DNA of 64,000 nucleotides, taken from assembly GCA_023150375.1 (NCBI GenBank), contig JAKLLA010000017.1, forward strand, positions 1 to 64,000, in the 5' to 3' direction. A model generated the notes under the pieces. That model was not told the DNA's origin. It did no database searches and worked only from the letters and a program-made list of their open reading frames with translations. Position numbers and translations under genes: made by a program. Each line of letters opens with the position of its first letter. Positions within the stretch are counted from its first letter, which is position 1. Below, piece by piece: positions 58,391 through 64,000 of the stretch. Source of the DNA: Burkholderiaceae bacterium. Its GTDB lineage: Bacteria > Pseudomonadota > Gammaproteobacteria > Burkholderiales > Burkholderiaceae_C.

Positions 58391-58427
58391 TTCGCGGCGC
58401 CGATCGACCAGTTCCCCGGCCGGCGAC
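58391..58427 (-). repeat. Degenerate terminal CRISPR repeat
   Basis: The last 23 bases of this stretch match the array repeat at 21 positions (58405-58427), while the first 14 have decayed. It is exactly one 35-base spacer left of the first intact repeat, as expected for the old, leader-distal end of the array. Confidence 0.85.
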
Positions 58428-58534
58428 ACCCGCGAGGGCGCCGACGATCTGCACGTGCCGCTGTTTCAATCCACGCCGACCGGTTTCCCGGCCGGCGACA
58501 GCGCGGCGGGCTACGTCGCGAAGTACGTCGCCAA

Positions 58535-58571
58535 GTTTCAATCTACGCCGACCGGTTTCCCGGCCGGCGAC
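58535..58571 (-). repeat. Variant CRISPR repeat
   Basis: It is the second intact repeat from the leader-distal end. It differs from all others by one transition (C to T at 58544), changing the unpaired segment that follows the hairpin in the crRNA. Confidence 0.9.
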
Positions 58572-61500
58572 GACTGCCCTGCGGCCGATCGCGATGCTAT
58601 CCCCATGTTTCAATCCACGCCGACCGGTTTCCCGGCCGGCGACGATGTGGTGGATGGGCATCTCCGCGTCGAGCAGCAGTTTCAATCCACGCCGACCGGT
58701 TTCCCGGCCGGCGACGCGAGCACGCGCCCTGCTGTCGAGCGCTTGCCCTCGTTTCAATCCACGCCGACCGGTTTCCCGGCCGGCGACGCCGCCAATGCGG
58801 CACGCAGCGGCATCACGGTGCAGTTTCAATCCACGCCGACCGGTTTCCCGGCCGGCGACCGACGTAATCGCAGGGTTGTCCGCCGACTGGCAAGGTTTCA
58901 ATCCACGCCGACCGGTTTCCCGGCCGGCGACCGTGAGCCGTCGTCGCTGGTCTCCCAGCCTGCCCGTTTCAATCCACGCCGACCGGTTTCCCGGCCGGCG
59001 ACCGTGCTCGGGCAGATCGACCTGGCGTGGGTGCGCGAGTTTCAATCCACGCCGACCGGTTTCCCGGCCGGCGACTGGATGGTCTCGCGGACGCGCTGGC
59101 CGCTTTCGAGGTTTCAATCCACGCCGACCGGTTTCCCGGCCGGCGACCGACCACGCGGGCGGCCTGCGCCTGGTCGGCGAGGTTTCAATCCACGCCGACC
59201 GGTTTCCCGGCCGGCGACGTCCGCCGCGGCCGTCGTCGGGCTGTACAAGGCCGTTTCAATCCACGCCGACCGGTTTCCCGGCCGGCGACATGTGCAACTC
59301 GAGGAATTGCAGATCCTGGATCGTTTCAATCCACGCCGACCGGTTTCCCGGCCGGCGACCTCGAAGCACAAACTGGTGGCCATGGCCGCGGCAGTTTCAA
59401 TCCACGCCGACCGGTTTCCCGGCCGGCGACGAGGATCATGCTGGCAACTCAAGCCCCGACAGCGGTTTCAATCCACGCCGACCGGTTTCCCGGCCGGCGA
59501 CGCCCTGCTGCTGGCTCTCGAGGATGAGCATGTAGTCGTTTCAATCCACGCCGACCGGTTTCCCGGCCGGCGACGCGCCCACGCGGGCGGCCTGCGCCTG
59601 GTCGGAGAGGTTTCAATCCACGCCGACCGGTTTCCCGGCCGGCGACGGCTGCTGATGCATTTCGACGGGGGGTTCACCGATGTTTCAATCCACGCCGACC
59701 GGTTTCCCGGCCGGCGACGCCGCTCGGTCGGTAGGGCCCATTGCACGCGGGTGTTTCAATCCACGCCGACCGGTTTCCCGGCCGGCGACATCGATGCTCA
59801 GGGTGGTGCGGCCGGACATCAGCACGTTTCAATCCACGCCGACCGGTTTCCCGGCCGGCGACTGCGCGGCGGGCGAGAGATCGATCGGCACCAGGTAGTT
59901 TCAATCCACGCCGACCGGTTTCCCGGCCGGCGACTCTTATTGCCCTCGATGAGTCGCCCTCATACCGTCGTTTCAATCCACGCCGACCGGTTTCCCGGCC
60001 GGCGACGGCACGCAGATCACGGACGGGGCGATCAGCACTGCGTTTCAATCCACGCCGACCGGTTTCCCGGCCGGCGACCGGCCGGACCAGCACGACCCGA
60101 TCACCACGTGGCTGTTTCAATCCACGCCGACCGGTTTCCCGGCCGGCGACCGGCTGGATCGGGTGCGCAACCTGAAGCCGACGCCGGTTTCAATCCACGC
60201 CGACCGGTTTCCCGGCCGGCGACCGCAGGCAACAGCAGCCACGCCACGCACAGGAAGTTTCAATCCACGCCGACCGGTTTCCCGGCCGGCGACAGGATCT
60301 TGCAGACGGCAAGATCCGCGCTGTATGGTTTCAATCCACGCCGACCGGTTTCCCGGCCGGCGACGGTGCCCAGCGTGACCGGGCACTTCTCGTCCATGTT
60401 TCAATCCACGCCGACCGGTTTCCCGGCCGGCGACCATGCCTTCCTGCTCACGCACGCTCGGGGCAACCCGTTTCAATCCACGCCGACCGGTTTCCCGGCC
60501 GGCGACGCGGGGCTTGGCTCTCTGTTCAGGGGGTGGGGGGTTTCAATCCACGCCGACCGGTTTCCCGGCCGGCGACCGCCGCTGGGCGGGCCGCAGCCGC
60601 GCGGGCGCGTGTTTCAATCCACGCCGACCGGTTTCCCGGCCGGCGACCGGTGTGCGTCCACGGCGCCTCCAGGTCCAAAACGTTTCAATCCACGCCGACC
60701 GGTTTCCCGGCCGGCGACCACTGCGAAGCTGTCGGCCGGAGCCGTCACGACCGCGTTTCAATCCACGCCGACCGGTTTCCCGGCCGGCGACCATGCGCGC
60801 CAGGTCGCCCGACACGACGAGCGAGCGGTTTCAATCCACGCCGACCGGTTTCCCGGCCGGCGACGCGTCGACGTCTCGGTGATCCCTGGCACTACGCGCG
60901 TTTCAATCCACGCCGACCGGTTTCCCGGCCGGCGACCAAAAGCAGTGCCCGTCCACGGCGCCTCCAGGTCTAGTTTCAATCCACGCCGACCGGTTTCCCG
61001 GCCGGCGACTCGTTGGTTTGCAGTTCACCGATCGGCCTTAGGGTGTTTCAATCCACGCCGACCGGTTTCCCGGCCGGCGACTCGGCCACAGCGGCCCTTC
61101 TGGGCCGACGCGCAGTTTCAATCCACGCCGACCGGTTTCCCGGCCGGCGACACCGCCAACGACGCCTACAAGGCCAGCTTCACACTCGTTTCAATCCACG
61201 CCGACCGGTTTCCCGGCCGGCGACAGTTCGACGTCATCGTCCGGGATGCTTCCGGCCGGTTTCAATCCACGCCGACCGGTTTCCCGGCCGGCGACCGCGC
61301 TCGCGCTCCAGCCGCTTGAGCTTCTGCTCGTTTCAATCCACGCCGACCGGTTTCCCGGCCGGCGACACCATCTCGCCGCGATGGCCCGCCGCAAACTGTC
61401 GGTTTCAATCCACGCCGACCGGTTTCCCGGCCGGCGACCGGCTGGTCTGGCTGCGGTTTACAGGGGGTGGGGTGTTTCAATCCACGCCGACCGGTTTCCC

Positions 61501-63511
61501 GGCCGGCGACCAGGATCTTGCAGACGGCAAGATCCGCGCTGTGTGGTTTCAATCCACGCCGACCGGTTTCCCGGCCGGCGACGCCATCGAGCAGGTGAGC
61601 ATCGCCCGCCTGCGCGAGTTTCAATCCACGCCGACCGGTTTCCCGGCCGGCGACTTGACCGGGCGCAGCTGGGGATCGTCGACAAGTCGTTTCAATCCAC
61701 GCCGACCGGTTTCCCGGCCGGCGACAGCCGGACCGCGTCAGGAGACCGCCAGGCCTCGGTGTTTCAATCCACGCCGACCGGTTTCCCGGCCGGCGACGAC
61801 GGCGATGGGCGATGGCGGCGTGGCGGCTGTGTTTCAATCCACGCCGACCGGTTTCCCGGCCGGCGACCGTCGCTGAGGTTCTCGGCGTCGCCGGACAGGG
61901 CGTTGTTTCAATCCACGCCGACCGGTTTCCCGGCCGGCGACCGAGCCGTGCCGAGCTGGCCACCGGCACGTCGTGGTTTCAATCCACGCCGACCGGTTTC
62001 CCGGCCGGCGACGCCGCCTGCTCTGCCGCGAGGCGGCGCCTCAGGTTGTTTCAATCCACGCCGACCGGTTTCCCGGCCGGCGACCGGCGCGCCACTCGGC
62101 CACTTGCTCGGCCTGGCAGTTTCAATCCACGCCGACCGGTTTCCCGGCCGGCGACTCGTGTACCAGCCGCCCAACCCAGCGTTGGAGCCGTTTCAATCCA
62201 CGCCGACCGGTTTCCCGGCCGGCGACCGCAGCAGGGCGATGTGGTGCTCGACCCGTTCATGGGTTTCAATCCACGCCGACCGGTTTCCCGGCCGGCGACT
62301 TGATCGGGTCAGCTTGGTATTCACCGAAACCGCCGGTTTCAATCCACGCCGACCGGTTTCCCGGCCGGCGACACGTGGCGCAGCGCGAGAAGAACAGGTA
62401 CATGGCGTTTCAATCCACGCCGACCGGTTTCCCGGCCGGCGACTCGGCAACGCCGACAGCGTGACGGCCGCCTCCATGTTTCAATCCACGCCGACCGGTT
62501 TCCCGGCCGGCGACCGACGCCGTGGTGGCCGTGCCCACGGCGCCGTCGTTTCAATCCACGCCGACCGGTTTCCCGGCCGGCGACCGCCCGCTGCGCGCCG
62601 GGGTGGACGGGCCGTTGATGTTTCAATCCACGCCGACCGGTTTCCCGGCCGGCGACCCGGCGGCCAGCCGCAGCGCAACCCGTTCCACCCGTTTCAATCC
62701 ACGCCGACCGGTTTCCCGGCCGGCGACCGCGCCGACGCGGCGGATGCCTGCTCTTGCGATGTCGTGTTTCAATCCACGCCGACCGGTTTCCCGGCCGGCG
62801 ACCGCGGCGTTCTCGGGGCGGGCCGCGCCTCGCACTGTTTCAATCCACGCCGACCGGTTTCCCGGCCGGCGACTTCCCTGGCCGAGGCGCGCGACGCCGC
62901 CAGGCAGGTTTCAATCCACGCCGACCGGTTTCCCGGCCGGCGACCCAGCAGATGATGTCCAAGGGCATCGTCAGCGCGGTTTCAATCCACGCCGACCGGT
63001 TTCCCGGCCGGCGACGCGCGTTGCTGAGTGTGGTCACCCACCTGGGCAAGTTTCAATCCACGCCGACCGGTTTCCCGGCCGGCGACGGAAACGGGCTTCG
63101 GGTCAGCACTGGAGGTGCTGGTTTCAATCCACGCCGACCGGTTTCCCGGCCGGCGACGCGTCGTGCCAAGGTCGATCGACTGGCCGGCCAGGTTTCAATC
63201 CACGCCGACCGGTTTCCCGGCCGGCGACTGGACATGCCCGGCCCGCCGGACAGGTACGCCGTGTTTCAATCCACGCCGACCGGTTTCCCGGCCGGCGACG
63301 GTGGCTCCAGTGGTCGGTGTGTTGCGATGACTGTTTCAATCCACGCCGACCGGTTTCCCGGCCGGCGACTGCAGGACTGGGCTCTCTGTTCAGGGGGTGG
63401 GGGGTTTCAATCCACGCCGACCGGTTTCCCGGCCGGCGACCGTCGTCCAGCCCGTTCGAGGCGACGATCACCGAGTTTCAATCCACGCCGACCGGTTTCC
63501 CGGCCGGCGAC

Positions 63512-63699
63512 TCCGCGCTTCCAACGTGTTGTCGGGCTGGCGAGAACCGGGCGGTTCTCGCGAACCCGGGCGTCTCACGACGCCGGTCGGGTGTCTGGTT
63601 GGCGGTGAGGAGCACGGACTCCCTTGCAAATCAGTCACTTGCGCGGTGCGCGAACCTCCCGGGTGGCTTGGCGGTCACTGGGGGTTCGCGCGGGCTCCA
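63512..63699 (-). promoter_or_regulatory. CRISPR leader
   Basis: These 188 bases separate the cas2 stop from the first repeat and should hold the array promoter and the adaptation signals. A perfect inverted repeat GCGAGAACC / GGTTCTCGC (63540-63548 and 63553-63561, 4-base loop) lies about 30-50 bases from the first repeat. An A/T-richer patch (TTGCAAATCAG, 63624-63634) stands further upstream. No coding frame here resembles a gene. Confidence 0.8.
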
Positions 63700-63990
63700 T
63701 CATAGGACGAGCGGGTCCTCGAAGTCGGTGGCGCGGAAGCGCCCGTGTTCGCGCACTTCGCAGCCTTTGCCGTCGGCCAGGCGGTACAGGCGCAGGCAGT
63801 CGGTATCGAGGTCGATTTCGGCCAGCAGGCGGCGCTCCAGGTCTTCCATCTGGGCCAGGGTCACCTGGCACTCGAAGACGGATTTCTGGACCCGCTGGCC
63901 GGTGCTTTCGCAGACCTTGGCGACGCGGCGCAGGCGTCGGCGGCCGGCGCGGTCCTCGGTGTTGACGTCGTAGCAGACGATGACGAGCAC
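63700..63990 (-). CDS. cas2: CRISPR-associated endonuclease Cas2 (subtype I-C-like)
   Basis: The 96-residue Cas2 dimerises and bridges Cas1 dimers during spacer integration. The ferredoxin-like fold starts [11 protein letters not shown], with the conserved Asp8 after the first strand, then [20 protein letters not shown] (residues 16-35) and SVFEC, the pattern of subtype I-C Cas2. The start is GTG 63990, preceded by GGAGG with 5 bases between. cas1, cas4 and the interference genes would lie upstream on this strand, beyond the right edge. Confidence 0.96.
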   Translation of the reverse strand: MLVIVCYDVNTEDRAGRRRLRRVAKVCESTGQRVQKSVFECQVTLAQMEDLERRLLAEIDLDTDCLRLYRLADGKGCEVREHGRFRATDFEDPLVL

Positions 63991-64000
63991 GGGATCCTCC

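Larger units (their letters stand above)
58391..63511 (-). CRISPR. CRISPR array, 71 intact 37-base repeats plus one degenerate repeat, 71 spacers
   Basis: Intact repeats begin at 58463 and the last ends at 63511. Each starts GTTTCAATCCACGCCGACC on the plus strand and ends CCCGGCCGGCGAC. Spacers are 33-38 bases, mostly 34-35. All repeats read are identical except the second from the left (58535-58571), with T for C at 58544, and the decayed terminal copy. On the minus strand the repeat ends in ATTGAAAC, the 5' handle of type I crRNAs. cas2 and the leader lie at the right, so transcription runs right to left and the newest spacer is 63441-63474. Repeat ending and Cas2 point to subtype I-C, though 37 bases is longer than the usual 32. 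Several spacers are near duplicates. Confidence 0.99.

Noticed and set aside
58405-58427. Left-hand CRISPR-like remnant considered as a separate mini-array or leader
   Set aside because: It is in register with the main array by one normal spacer length and matches only the 3' part of the repeat, as a decayed terminal repeat would; cas2 and the leader are at the other end.
58356-63973. Long open frames across the array, including one of 987 codons, with repeating FQSTPTGFPAGD, VSIHADRFPGRR or VAGRETGRRGLK peptides
   Set aside because: The CRISPR repeat has no stop in any of its six frames and the repeat-plus-spacer period is often a multiple of three, so frames stay open by chance. The peptides are translated repeats, not proteins.

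Overview
The window is high-GC DNA (by eye around 70 percent) from a betaproteobacterium, most likely a member of the Burkholderiales near Leptothrix, Rubrivivax, Ideonella or Roseateles. The pointers are the gene families present: two stand-alone Bug-type (TctC) solute receptors, a YgiQ radical SAM protein, an EgtB-like SenA with SenB and SelD, the cspA-clpS-clpA order, and strong C/G bias at third codon positions. The placement is inferred from gene content, not from a marker gene. No rRNA, tRNA, insertion sequence or prophage was found.

Layout. 312-3064: a small gamma-glutamyl/glutathione group (GST, PuuD-like hydrolase, YbdK-like ligase). 3244-6057: a P-type cation ATPase. 6170-9218: a cold-shock protein diverging from clpS-clpA. 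9384-15237 (minus): a tightly overlapped zinc operon, zur - 29-codon ORF - znuC - znuB - znuA - DUF2796 (ZrgA-like) - ABC ATPase - FtsX-like permease, with a palindrome over a TATAAT box in front of zur. 15480-28383: mixed housekeeping and transport genes (YgiQ, two MFS carriers, a methyltransferase, ThpR, a Bug receptor, DUF808, DusC, a nitroreductase-like Tat protein, MobB). 28505-33185: a tricarballylate locus (LysR, TcuA, TcuB) followed by a Bug receptor. 33396-37563: DUF924, a prolyl oligopeptidase, DUF2853, a cupin and an oxidoreductase-like protein.

37619-46984 is an extended selenium island: selD-senB (minus) diverge from senA (plus); a thioredoxin and CcdA pair follows; then egtD (minus) diverges from a four-gene ABC transporter of the putative selenate family. 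Together these could import selenium oxyanion, make selenophosphate (SelD), a selenosugar (SenB), hercynine (EgtD) and finally selenoneine (SenA). An ATP-grasp ligase of unknown role follows the second permease in the same direction. 48550-57259 holds a DUF5916 protein, a rhodanese, an OmpA-like lipoprotein, an Mla/Mce-type lipid transport operon, a UPF0114 membrane protein and a secreted FGE-fold protein; 57280-58305 an alpha/beta hydrolase.

58391-63511 is a very large CRISPR array with 71 near-identical 37-base repeats plus one degenerate terminal repeat and 71 spacers. Its leader and cas2 (subtype I-C-like) lie at the right edge, so the array is read leftward. The remaining cas genes are expected just beyond base 64000. 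Four groups of spacers are related to one another, and their differences are consistent with synonymous or conservative codon changes in a shared reading frame. This suggests the array sampled the same phage genes repeatedly from diverged phage relatives.
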